A DNA stretch of 38,579 nucleotides from Oscillospiraceae bacterium (GTDB lineage Bacteria; Bacillota; Clostridia; Oscillospirales; Acutalibacteraceae). The position numbers were made by a program, and so were the translations under genes. The stretch is taken from NCBI GenBank assembly GCA_902780565.1, contig CACZGD010000007.1, positions 1 through 38,579 on the forward strand. Reading direction: 5' to 3'. Of the stretch, positions 24,501-32,700 are shown piece after piece (position 1 is the first letter of the stretch; the number at the start of each line of letters is the position of its first letter). The notes beneath the pieces were generated by a model. The model ran no database searches and was not told the origin of the DNA. It saw nothing but the letters and a program-made list of their open reading frames with translations.

Positions 24501-26274
24501 CGACGGGCGTGCCGTTGACAATGGCAAGATCTGCGACCAGATCGTAGGTATCGTCCGCCGTCACCGCGCCGAGAGAAATAAACGACTTGGAGGCGGGATC
24601 ATATTTCGCGGCGTAAACGTCCATTGCGGAAACGAACTGCGCAGGCGTCGCCCCGGCAGGAAGCTGCTTGTTCGCGGCGGTGTAAACGACGTAGATATCG
24701 CTGCCGTCGCTGAAAGCCCGATAGTAGTTATCCATTGTGCCGCTGTCGGCGATCAGCGCGGGCGCGGTCCACGTGCCGGCGCTCTCGTCATACACGGAGT
24801 ACACCAGCCCCTGCAGGTTCTCGGCGGTGCGCCCGGCGATATCGTCCGCATACACCATCATCGTAACGCCGTTGCAGCGCACGAGCTGCGGCTCCAGATA
24901 GCTATACGCGTTCGTCTGCAGCACGCTTGCCTGTGTTGCCGGCACGGCATTCACAGAAGCCGGCGCGGCGTTCACAGCGGCAGGAGCGGCGGGGCTGCCG
25001 AGCCAGGCGGAACGCACCGCGAGATAGTCCCGCTCGATCGGCGCATATGCGCTGATATCATAAAGATCTTCCCGCCGGAAGGAATCGCTTGTCCTTGAGG
25101 CGCTGCGCTTACGCGGCAGTAACTGCGTCTTTTTCCAATTGGCGAATTCCTTTCTGTATTCCCAACAACCGGCCCTTCCGTAACCGCCGACGCTGCCGCT
25201 GCCGTAAAGCTTGCTCGGGATCTTCCACTCGAGGGTAAATCCGCCGTACACACCGGCAGAAGCCCATTTATTCCCAATGCCGAGGGACGCCTCCCCCTTC
25301 ACTTTCAGGGTTGTGTCAAAGTTGCATGAGAGCCGGAATTTCTGTCCGTCGAAAGTCGCGGGATTGGAAAAGCGCAGCAGCAGCTCGCCGGAAAGTCCGA
25401 TATCCATCGTCAAGGGCAAAATGTAAAGCCAGACGTCAACGGAATGCTCCACGCTGACCTTCACGAACAGATACGCCGAGCTCTTCGGGAAATAGAAGGT
25501 CTTTCGTTCGGCGTTATACGCGACCTCCAGGCTGGCGACCAACCCGCCTGAGACGCTGAGACCGCGCTCTACTCTGCCGTATTTGTTTTTTACCTCTTTG
25601 ATGAGGTCCTTATCCCATTTCGGCTGGGGGGTATTGATCCCAAGCTCGAAGGTATCCGGATTGTTTTTATAGCTGAAACTCATACCGCTGAGCTTCGTCC
25701 ATTTTTGAAGAGGAATCGTCAGCTTGATGCCGCTGAGGATATCCTCGCCGGTAGCGGAGAGATCAATCTGAGGATCGCTTTGTTTGTCATTGTTTGGTTC
25801 GTCCTTGCTTTTCTTAAAGCCGATATCCAGATCAAGCATCACGGGGTCGAACACGCCGATCTTCAGCGTTTTCTGCAGCGTTTTGCCGTCGCGCGTCTGC
25901 ATACGTACGACAACGGGCGCATCCTTCTTAAACGACTTGTGATAGACCGTGAAGATATGCGTGCCCGCGTTGACGTTGGTCTTTTTCGCAATCACGGTAT
26001 TGCCGCTCAGCAGCTCCAGGGATTTGATCCGGAAGGGCGAAGAGACGTTTACCTCGAAATCGCTGGAGCCGGAATACGCACGGTTGAGACTCGAATAGCC
26101 GTTCAGCACGTTCGTCCCGTTGAACTTGACCGAGCTGATCGAATGGACAGCCCCGAGGCTGAACACGGCGGTGGATTCTTTTTTATTCAGCCGATAGGCG
26201 CCGTAGCTGACGGTTGCGTAATTCCCGGCTTGGACGGTGACGCTTGCCGTGCTGCCGGTCGGCATCTGGAACAC
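21403..26274 (-). CDS. C-terminal part of a giant secreted LRR surface protein (split by frameshift)
   Basis: This frame is open from the homopolymer at 26507-26513 to the stop at 21403. The GTG at 26274 is only the first possible start and has no good ribosome site, so I regard it as the continuation of the gene at 26444-28384, not a gene of its own. Residues counted from 26274: a short carboxypeptidase-regulatory-like beta unit spans the start; a structural region to about 430; repeated strands like a beta-propeller or sialidase-type fold (about 455-815); two CARDB-like domains (about 820-1010); Ig- and Fn3-like domains (about 1135-1380); and Cys-rich repeats of the form HRYGxW...PTCTxxG...C (1385-1580). 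The end is the HD...CxxCG / CxCGxxH tail with a hydrophobic helix and NLF. No LPXTG, SLH or choline-binding motif is seen. Confidence 0.75.
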   Translation of the reverse strand: MFQMPTGSTASVTVQAGNYATVSYGAYRLNKKESTAVFSLGAVHSISSVKFNGTNVLNGYSSLNRAYSGSSDFEVNVSSPFRIKSLELLSGNTVIAKKTNVNAGTHIFTVYHKSFKKDAPVVVRMQTRDGKTLQKTLKIGVFDPVMLDLDIGFKKSKDEPNNDKQSDPQIDLSATGEDILSGIKLTIPLQKWTKLSGMSFSYKNNPDTFELGINTPQPKWDKDLIKEVKNKYGRVERGLSVSGGLVASLEVAYNAERKTFYFPKSSAYLFVKVSVEHSVDVWLYILPLTMDIGLSGELLLRFSNPATFDGQKFRLSCNFDTTLKVKGEASLGIGNKWASAGVYGGFTLEWKIPSKLYGSGSVGGYGRAGCWEYRKEFANWKKTQLLPRKRSASRTSDSFRREDLYDISAYAPIERDYLAVRSAWLGSPAAPAAVNAAPASVNAVPATQASVLQTNAYSYLEPQLVRCNGVTMMVYADDIAGRTAENLQGLVYSVYDESAGTWTAPALIADSGTMDNYYRAFSDGSDIYVVYTAANKQLPAGATPAQFVSAMDVYAAKYDPASKSFISLGAVTADDTYDLVADLAIVNGTPVAVWASNENGEIFGADGSNRIRMSKLENGVWSEPVTYVRGVNLIPDLAVGAWNGAAVTAAVMDADGDPVTETDRTLVLFSETGESREVGEPGIKGNLQFTTFKGANVLMWYENGQIRYLTDPEGEAQTIDLGETAVDCNFRWVDCKDGRYAITYTSSEEESSNVYALYYDGARWTQPIALTDSEHYVGAYGAVFANGKWMLAYRENEVTFGEDSYETTARLCVTQNHPAAALTVTNVETETGSVPGAQRALTLTVRNNGFADVENAVITVLDPNGGVLLQETRAVSIGAGESSELAVLLTAPDEALDADYTVTVAAEDSGASEAFPFRFWQADLHVEAQQFSVGADNSLIINVTNEGTLPSAPGMLKTALGKQDPEAETEIYAEIELESIAPGETATYTLELSDSVFTDESLNGQITAWVETDGEDANAGNDAMTLAILNFEETELFYDEELVCVAPVLTPDAAVTDLAAVQDVSVEIRENANTFSRVRGLSESDYTYSDSVLTLSAAYLSTLSPGSHTLECVFNEGEENENVQLLLLTVTDTTPVMLQGEISIVGSAVYGETLTVNTDAVTTEDAEYETQWLRDGVCVARTEQYTLTAEDVGRQISAVLQGINSNTGALTAQAVVPVKAPGATVLAPVAKTVGSRTVELTAFDGYQYKCADGAWSDSPVFTDLIPNTEYVFVVRKAETPSHTAGGESTPLTVRTEALPLEGTVTIEGAPERGNTVRAVFAPVSDAQVIFRWYRNDEPIADATQETYTLTPADVGAQIFVKITATGSYAGELISEKITVACIHEYTWTVTQEPTCTKTGLKTGVCVCGDRKEESLPIVDHTPYTSREAKAATCTAAGNTVEIRCRVCNAVLTASSSIAPTGHRYGDWTALDGTTHRRVCANDPSHVETAAHQWDQGVVESSPTCTAAGVKRYTCAVCGGGRTESIKATGHRYGSWTVVKEPTCTQEGLQQRVCGNDSRHVETLKIQKLAHHDGNGDGACDACGAKLGGKEESNCVCGKYHTGPFAGLIKFFHHIAYFFKNLFR

Positions 26275-26443
26275 GGCGGTGCCGTAGCTGTCCGTGGTTT
26301 TACGGGAGCCGTTGACCGTGACCGCAGCGCCCTTCAGCGCGTCGCCGTAAGTATTTGTGACCTTAATGATCCAGGGACGGACCAGACCGCTCCCCGCCCG
26401 TGCGATCAGGTTGACGGAATAGGCAAAGAAGCCGTTCCATTTT

Positions 26444-28384
26444 TCATTGCTGACCTGTCTGTTCCACTGCGCGTTGTTGGACCGGTACTGAATGAAGAAA
26501 TGATCGCCCCCCCGGGAAAACGGAGGACCCGATGCCTGCCGGCGGATCCGCCTTGAAGTCGGCGCAGGAAAGATTGGAGCACTGCGCGAAGGCGGTGTTG
26601 CCGATCCGGTTCGGTGTACCGTTGAAAACAGCCGTTTGAATGCCGGTGCAGCCCTTGAAGGCGTTCACGCCGATCGTTTTGACGGACGCGGGGATCGTGA
26701 CCCCGACGAAGGAACGGCAGTTTTCAAACGCCGAATCGCCGATGGTCACAAGCGTTCCGGGCAGGGACACGCCGCCGAGCGACGTGCAGCCATTAAACGC
26801 GTTCGCGGGGATCTCGGTCAGTTTGCTGAGATGATCGAAGGACTTGAGCGACGTGCAGTTCATGAACGCGCCGCTGCCGAGCTGCTTCAGCGTGCCCTCC
26901 AGACGGATCTCCTGCAGCGCCGTGCAGCCCTTGCAGGCGTTTGCGGGAATGGCGCCGATCGCCTTCGTCAGCGTAAGGGACTTCAGAGTCGTATTGCCGG
27001 AAAACGCATCGGCAGTAAAAGCCGTGACGTTATAGGAGACGCTGTCCTTCACGATCCGTCGGGGCATGATTGCGGTCGAGCCGCCGCGATAGCCGACGAC
27101 AGATGCCGTGAAGGCAGCCGCGTCGTACGCATACACAAAACCGAGCTCGTCCGTGTCGTTTTCATCCACGTTGCTGTAAAGCTGTCCGGGCGGATCGTAG
27201 CCCTCCAGCGGAAAGCCTGCCCAGGAAGCCTGATAAGCAAGCCAGTCGTCCTTGAACTGAAGAAAATACACGAAAATACAGTCAAGCGCGGTATCGGCAA
27301 ACGGCGCCGCCCCCACCGTGATCGGCTTTTTATGACGGAAATACACGCCGCCCAGATTGTCGCAGCCCGAAAACGCGCCGTCGCCGATCCATGCCACAGA
27401 TTCGGGGAAGGTGATCTCCTCGAGCCCATCGCAGTTCCGGAAGCTGTTTGCGCCGATCTTCACAAGCCCGTCGTGCAGCACGACGCGTTCGATCCCGGCG
27501 CAGTTTTCAAACGCGGATTCACAGATCTCCGTCACGCTTTCCGGAATCCTGAATTCGCGGCACCGAAGCGCGGTCGGGACCTTATAGATTTTGGAATAGT
27601 CCTCGCTGTACTCCACGCCGTATTCGTCGATATTCACGACCCGGGAAAGGACCTCGACCGTGTCGCTCGGCTCCACCGGCGTGCGGTCCCATGCGGACCA
27701 GGGGGACCACTGATAGAAATGATAGAGCAGATCGGCGTCCATATAGCGGTACATCGTGTAACCGGGCGTCGCCTCGACCGTCTTGGTCGGGTTCGCACCG
27801 GTGTAATCCGTGCCGACGTACCATTTCGTACAGCCGTTCGGGCAGCCCTTATCGGAGAGATAATAGCCGCCGGAGCCATAGGTATTCTCTTTGTAATTCG
27901 TCAGCTTGTTGTCGAACGTTGTGGTGTGGTAGATGGTCGCAGACTCATACACACAGTTGCCCCAGTACGTACCGGCGGAATTGCAATAATGGAAATACTG
28001 GTACACCGTTTTGTAGGTGGGCTGGATATACTTTGTCTCGACCTTCCGGTAGTCGGTAGCCGTCACCGCGGCGCGCTGCCACTCCGACCAGTCCGACCAG
28101 CCGGTGATCTCCGTCTCATACAGCGTCCAGCCCTCCAGTTGAGGGCTGAGATCCGTTGTGACGGATTTCGTCCGATACTGATACTTCGTCACGGTCTCGA
28201 CCGTGTTCACTTCGCTGTAAACGTCGGTTTCGGTTTTGTAGGGACCGAACGCGTCGGCGATCAGCTCGGCGACCTGCGAGGGAAGGCAGGTCCAAAGCAT
28301 CAGCGCCGCCAGACACACCGCAAACACTTTTGCGGCATAACGCCTGACGGACCGAGGATGTTCGTTTTGTCGTCCTCTTGTCAT
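26444..28384 (-). CDS. N-terminal part of BspA-like leucine-rich-repeat surface protein (frameshifted)
   Basis: 646 residues as read, of which about 624 are authentic. A basic N-terminus and hydrophobic segment (about residues 18-40) form a secretion signal or anchor. A Tyr/Trp-rich region with WSDWSEW and WSPWSAW motifs follows (about 60-245). Then two blocks of LRR_5 (BspA-type) repeats run at about 265-365 and 455-612, with units such as LPGTLVTIGDSAFENCRSF. After VFPGG the frame shifts and the tail (RSFLHSVPVQQ...) is nonsense. Removing one G from the seven-G run gives VFPGGDHFFIQYRS, continuous with the downstream frame, for a total of about 2326 residues. BspA-type LRR proteins mediate adhesion in other species. 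The ATG at 28384 has AGGAGG 6 bases upstream. Candidate LytTR sites lie upstream. Confidence 0.85.
   Translation of the reverse strand: MTRGRQNEHPRSVRRYAAKVFAVCLAALMLWTCLPSQVAELIADAFGPYKTETDVYSEVNTVETVTKYQYRTKSVTTDLSPQLEGWTLYETEITGWSDWSEWQRAAVTATDYRKVETKYIQPTYKTVYQYFHYCNSAGTYWGNCVYESATIYHTTTFDNKLTNYKENTYGSGGYYLSDKGCPNGCTKWYVGTDYTGANPTKTVEATPGYTMYRYMDADLLYHFYQWSPWSAWDRTPVEPSDTVEVLSRVVNIDEYGVEYSEDYSKIYKVPTALRCREFRIPESVTEICESAFENCAGIERVVLHDGLVKIGANSFRNCDGLEEITFPESVAWIGDGAFSGCDNLGGVYFRHKKPITVGAAPFADTALDCIFVYFLQFKDDWLAYQASWAGFPLEGYDPPGQLYSNVDENDTDELGFVYAYDAAAFTASVVGYRGGSTAIMPRRIVKDSVSYNVTAFTADAFSGNTTLKSLTLTKAIGAIPANACKGCTALQEIRLEGTLKQLGSGAFMNCTSLKSFDHLSKLTEIPANAFNGCTSLGGVSLPGTLVTIGDSAFENCRSFVGVTIPASVKTIGVNAFKGCTGIQTAVFNGTPNRIGNTAFAQCSNLSCADFKADPPAGIGSSVFPGGRSFLHSVPVQQRAVEQTGQQ
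26507..26513 (-). other. Seven-base homopolymer at the frameshift
   Basis: Seven C on the plus strand (seven G on the coding strand), preceded on the coding strand by TTTTCCC. Six or nine G would join the two frames into one open frame without a stop. It could be a phase-variation tract, a true mutation, or a base-calling or assembly error; the sequence alone cannot separate these. Confidence 0.8.
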
Positions 28385-28415
28385 ACGTTACCTCCTGCGT
28401 ATCTTTGGATTCAGA

Positions 28416-28434
28416 AAGGAAACAGACTTTCCTT
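28416..28434. repeat. Inverted repeat in the LRR gene leader
   Basis: AAGGAAA-cagac-TTTCCTT, 7-bp arms with a 5-base loop, between the predicted transcription start (about 28442) and the ribosome site. It could form a small hairpin in the leader. Confidence 0.4.
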
Positions 28435-28448
28435 CTTATTTTTTACTT

Positions 28449-28512
28449 ATCATAAACGCACGGAAAAATCAAGCCGCCGCCGGGTGAACGCCCTTTGAAA
28501 ACCGTGTGAACG
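28449..28512 (-). promoter_or_regulatory. Candidate LytTR-activated promoter of the LRR surface gene
   Basis: On the minus strand TATGAT (28449-28454, five of six matches) has no good -35. Upstream lie two CGTTCAC heptamers in direct orientation (28484-28490 and 28506-28512), 22 bases apart, which is two helical turns. From a start near 28442 they sit at about -42 and -64. LytTR regulators are known to bind GTT-containing 9-mers repeated at about 21-22 bases upstream of weak promoters. A third CGTTCAC on the plus strand is at 28563-28569. Binding is inferred. Confidence 0.5.
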
Positions 28513-28612
28513 AAACCTGACGCTTGACGGGCATTCTCCCTTTTTCGCCGAAACAAAGGTGCCGTTCACATCGATTTCGGCGCTCATTCAGACAAATTCC
28601 GAAAGACAAAGC

Positions 28613-28641
28613 TTGCAAATCCGGGGCGGATTCGATATACT
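28613..28641 (+). promoter_or_regulatory. Promoter of the LytTR regulator gene without adjacent kinase
   Basis: TTGCAA (28613-28618), 17-base spacer, TATACT (28636-28641), about 30 bases upstream of the start codon. A CGTTCAC copy lies 44 bases upstream of the -35, so autoregulation is possible. Confidence 0.7.
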
Positions 28642-28674
28642 GATAGCATCCTATTTCAGAATCCGGTGAAGAAA

Positions 28675-29394
28675 ATGCGTTTTGCAATCGTTGAAGACAA
28701 TCCCGATCAGGCCGCCGCCCTGAAAGACCAAATGCTTGCCCTGCTGGCAGGCCGCGCCGTTGTGTCGGCGTGCGACCTGTTTTCGTCCTGCAGCGCCTGT
28801 CTGCAAAGCAAACAGCCCTATGATCTTTATATCATTGACTGTCTTTTGCCGGACGGCAACGGGGTGGAGCTCGCAAAATCACTGCGGGAAACGCATCCGG
28901 ATGCCGAGATTATTTTTACAACCGCACATCTGGAATACGCCGCGAACGGTTATGAAACAGACGCGCTGCGATATCTGCTCAAACCCGTAAAAGACGACAA
29001 GCTGCTGGAGGCGTTGAATTATTTCCTGCGTCGGCGCAGCCTGGACCCCGTGATCGAGCTGACCGGGACAACCCGTTTCCCGGATTTTGTGAAAGCCTCC
29101 CGGATCCTCTATATCGAATACGCGGACAGTCGCGTGCTTGTCCGTCTTGCTTCCCGCACGGTGGAGACGCAGAAATACATCCGGGATTTTGAAAAGGAGC
29201 TTCCGGACGACTGTTTTTTCAGAACGTCGCGGTCCTTTCTCGTCAACCTGCGGCACATTTCGGAAAAGCAGGGGAACACGCTGATCATCAGCAACGGCGA
29301 ACGCGTTACGCTCAGCAAGCGCAGACTGTCGGCGTTCAATCAGGCGTATCTGCAATTCCTGAAGCAAAAAACCGCGCGCGGCACGACCGCGTAA
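28675..29394 (+). CDS. Orphan LytTR-family response regulator
   Basis: 239 residues from the ATG at 28675 (a GTG at 28666 would add three). The receiver domain starts MRFAIVEDNPDQAAAL and has the phospho-acceptor Asp55 in LYIIDCLLPDGNGVEL and the conserved Lys in LRYLLKPV. The LytTR domain (about 130-230) contains FFRTSRSFLVNLRHI and ISNGERVTLSKRRLSAF. No histidine kinase is adjacent; the other kinase in the window, at 9999-11345, has its own partner. It lies between two giant secreted proteins, divergent from the LRR gene and convergent with the subtilase. Candidate LytTR sites lie in the shared 281-base gap. I infer that it controls at least the LRR gene. Confidence 0.92.
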   Translation: MRFAIVEDNPDQAAALKDQMLALLAGRAVVSACDLFSSCSACLQSKQPYDLYIIDCLLPDGNGVELAKSLRETHPDAEIIFTTAHLEYAANGYETDALRYLLKPVKDDKLLEALNYFLRRRSLDPVIELTGTTRFPDFVKASRILYIEYADSRVLVRLASRTVETQKYIRDFEKELPDDCFFRTSRSFLVNLRHISEKQGNTLIISNGERVTLSKRRLSAFNQAYLQFLKQKTARGTTA

Positions 29395-29489
29395 CCCGTG
29401 GGATACAGCCTGCGGAACGGAGCTTTGCCCCGTTCCCCCTCAGCTTGCCTGCAGCAGCCGCCAACATCCGACGCGCAATACCAAACGTC

Positions 29490-29519
29490 AAAAAAAGCGC
29501 CCCGGCGAGGGGCGCTTTT
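29490..29519 (-). terminator. Bidirectional terminator between the LytTR regulator and the subtilase gene
   Basis: Perfect 11-bp stem AAAAGCGCCCC / GGGGCGCTTTT (29493-29503, 29509-29519) with loop GGCGA. On the minus strand it ends in seven T, 14 bases after the subtilase stop. On the plus strand four T are followed by GTGTT. Confidence 0.88.
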
Positions 29520-29533
29520 GTGTTGCACGTGGC

Positions 29534-29749
29534 TCAGTTGCCGCCGAACAGGTTGGTGAGGAAGCGGACGATGAGCAGGATGGAATGGACGAGGCGGGTC
29601 CAGCTTCCGGAGAGGGTCCTTTCGTGGACCTCGCCGCAGTATTTGCAGACCGCGCCGCCGGAGGGATTCGCGCCGGGCTCGTCGGGATTGTCGGACGGGG
29701 TCTTCCCGTCGCCGCAGCGGCGGCAGACGCCGTTTTCGTCCCGGTCATG
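29534..29749 (-). other. Shared C-terminal tail module, copy in the subtilase
   Basis: The last 71 residues: HDRDENGVCRRCG, a Pro/Gly/Asp-rich linker (about 20 residues), CKYCGEVH, RTLSGSWTRL, then VHSILLIVRFLTNLFGGN. It has the same arrangement as at 21403-21564, with a longer linker. The helix is more hydrophobic here. Confidence 0.6.
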
Positions 29750-32700
29750 CCCGAGGGCCGCGACCGGCAGGGACTTTTCATCCCGATAGGTCTCGCCGTC
29801 CGGTCCGGTCGAAACGGCGGTGAACAGGAGCTGCCCCGCTTCGGTACAGGTGGGGGCGGTCTCCGTGCGCGTCACGGCGGCGGTCAAGGTCAGGGTGTGC
29901 GACGCGTCGTGGGCGCAGGTGAGCGTGACCGAGGCGGCGGCATTGTCCGCGCTCCAGCTCCATTCGGCTTCATAAGCATGGCCGGTGGCGGGCAGCACGG
30001 TGACGCGCGCGTCGGTATAGGTCTCGCCGTCCGGTCCCGTCGCGGTCGCGGTCTCGGTTCTGAGTCCGTCCGCCTCGCAGGTCGCGGCGGTCTCCTCGGC
30101 GGTCACGGCAGCGGGGACGCGGGTCTCGGCGTCATTGTTATGGTGATCGACGAACACGGCCTCGGCGCCGGTCTCGGTCCAGACAAAGCCGGTCATCTCC
30201 CATGCGGGGTCGAGCTGCGGCAAGACCTCGGTCTGCTCGTCCGTGTAGGTCGCGCCGTCCGGTCCCGTGACGGTCGCTGTGTAGACGACCTGCCCGGGAG
30301 CGACAGAGGTGGCGGGCGTGGTGACGGCGGTCACGGTGGCGGGCAGCACGGTCTCGGCGTCATTGTTATTGTGATCGACGAAGGCGGCAGAGGCGGTGCG
30401 AGCATCCGTCCACGTAAATCCGACCAGCGCCCAATCGGGGGCAAGGCGCGGGATCGCGACGCGCTTTTCGTCCGTGTAGGTCCTGCCGTCCGGTCCCGTC
30501 GCGGTCGCGGTATAGCGGGTCTCGCCTTCGGACGCGGAGGTGGCGGGGGTCTCGGTCACGGTCACGGCGGCGGTCGCCTCGGCAGTGTGGGCGGGATCCC
30601 TGCGGCAGGTAAAGGCGGCGACGGCGGCGGTGTAGCCGGAGGCATCGTCGCCGGTCCAGGTCCAGGAGGGCTGGCCCCAGTCATGCCCCGCGCCGGGGAT
30701 CGTGAGGTCCTCGGTCCCGGTCATGCCGAGGGAGGCGTTCAGCTCGGCGGTCAGCAGCGCGGCGTGTTCATCCAGACAGCCGCCGGTGAAGGTGAGGGTC
30801 ACGAGGGTCTCCCCTGCCGGGACGGCGGGCAGGGCGGTCAGGGCGACGCGCACGCGCCCGGGTTCGGCGTTGATTACGGCGCGGCCCTGCGGCGCGGCGG
30901 AGACGAAGGACACGGCGGCGGGATCGAAGGAAACGTCCAGCAGCGCGTTCTCGGTGGTCTGCCCTGCCGGGATCTCCAGCGTGAGGGTCTCGGCAGCGGG
31001 GGCGGGCGCGGGCGCGGCAGGTTCGCCGTCGTCAGCGGCAAGGGCGGTCACACGCGCGGGGGCTGCGACAGAAGCAGGAGCGACGACCTCGCTATGCACA
31101 GCCTCGCGGTACAGATAGATCGCAGCGGGGTCGGCGCCGAGCGAATAGGCGTTGTTTTCATAACGCAGGAAATATGACGCAGCAGCGGTTTTTCCGGAAA
31201 GAGCGCCGTTTTCGTAGGTCCAGACGAGCGCGTTTTCGGGCGACGAGACGAAGCGGATGCTGCCGTCCGCCGCGTTGACGGACAGGTACTGCCCGCCGTT
31301 TTGCAGGGTCAGATCGTCGTCAAGGGTCCAGACGGCGGTCTCGGGCACCCCGGACGCGAGGATGTACGGCGCGTCGGCGGCGTAAACGTTGACGGAGGCG
31401 CGCCCGGCGGTGCGGTAGCCCAGCGCCAGCGCGTGGGTGGACCCGGCGGCATTCACGGGCGCGATCACGTAGCGCGCGCCGGGAACGAGTTCATTCGTGA
31501 GGGCGAAGACGGCGGTTTCGGCGACCACCTCGCCGGGGGCGAAGCGCACCAGCGCCGCGGTCTCGTTGCCCGCGTAGTCGCCGACGAAGACCGTGACGGC
31601 GTTGGTGAGCCCGTAGGCGGCGGGATCGAAGGTGAAGGTCGCCTCCTCGCCCGGCTCGTTTTCGGGCACGACGGAGAGGAGCGCAGTCTTGCCGTCCACC
31701 GTGAGCAGACGCAGCACGGCGACGTAGGCGTTATCCGTAAAGCGCAGGGTGACGGTGCCGTCCGCGTTCACGGTCGGTTCGCCGAGGGTGGGCGCGGTAT
31801 CGTCCAGCATGACGGTGTAGCCGATCGAAGCGCCCTTGCCGTAACACCCGCTTTCGAGCAGCCGCGTGAAGGTCGCCTTGGTATAGGAGCCGTCGCGGTT
31901 CGTGCCGTTCAGACGGAAGGCGTAATATTCCGGGAAGGCGTAGTAGCCGAAGGTGAAGCGCTGCCCGGCGGACAGCCCGAAGGAGGCGGGCGTGCGGTCC
32001 AGATTCGCCATGGAGACGGCGGTGTTCACCCAGCCGGGGGTGCGCGACTGCGTGTTATAGAACGCGGCGTTCAGGTCCGCGCCGGGCGTCGCGGTATAAA
32101 CGACCTTGCCGGATTCATCCAGCAGGGCGATCGCGCCGCCGGAGGCCGCGCGGATCAGGTTGAAGCGCGCGCCTGCCAGCGCGGTATCCGTGCGCAGGGC
32201 AAGCTTTTCCGCCGGGAAAGAAGCCTCCGCTTCATACGGGTTGCCGGTGAACCACTGCGTTTTGCCCCCGGCGGGCGTGACGCGCCAGCCGTTGGTCTCG
32301 GTCGCGCCGAAATAGGAGGTCTTTTCGCTGCCGTAGATCGCGTCGGTATAGCGGACCGCGTCGAACATGGACGCGTCCGTCCACGAGCCGTAGAAGCCGA
32401 GCACGGGGATGGAATAGGTCACGTCCGCGTCGCTTTCGATAAAGGTGAAGGCCTCAAAGTACGCGCCGCCCGCGCGTTCGGCGTTCAGCGTTTCGCGCTC
32501 GGCGTCCGTCAGGCGGATGGAGACGGTCACGCGCCGGGTCTCCCCGGCGGGGACGGTCCCCGTCGCGGATTCCGCCAGCGCTTCGGTCAGAGCCGCTTCG
32601 AGCAGATACGCGTCGCGCGTGGTGACGCTGCCGTCGCCGTCACGGTCCGCGGCGGCGAGGTCATAATCGCCGGGCAGCCCGGCGGCGTGGGACAGAATCG

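Noticed and set aside
29760-30695. Regular repeats considered as a CRISPR array
   Set aside because: Units are about 231 bases, in frame, coding, and diverged; they are protein repeats.
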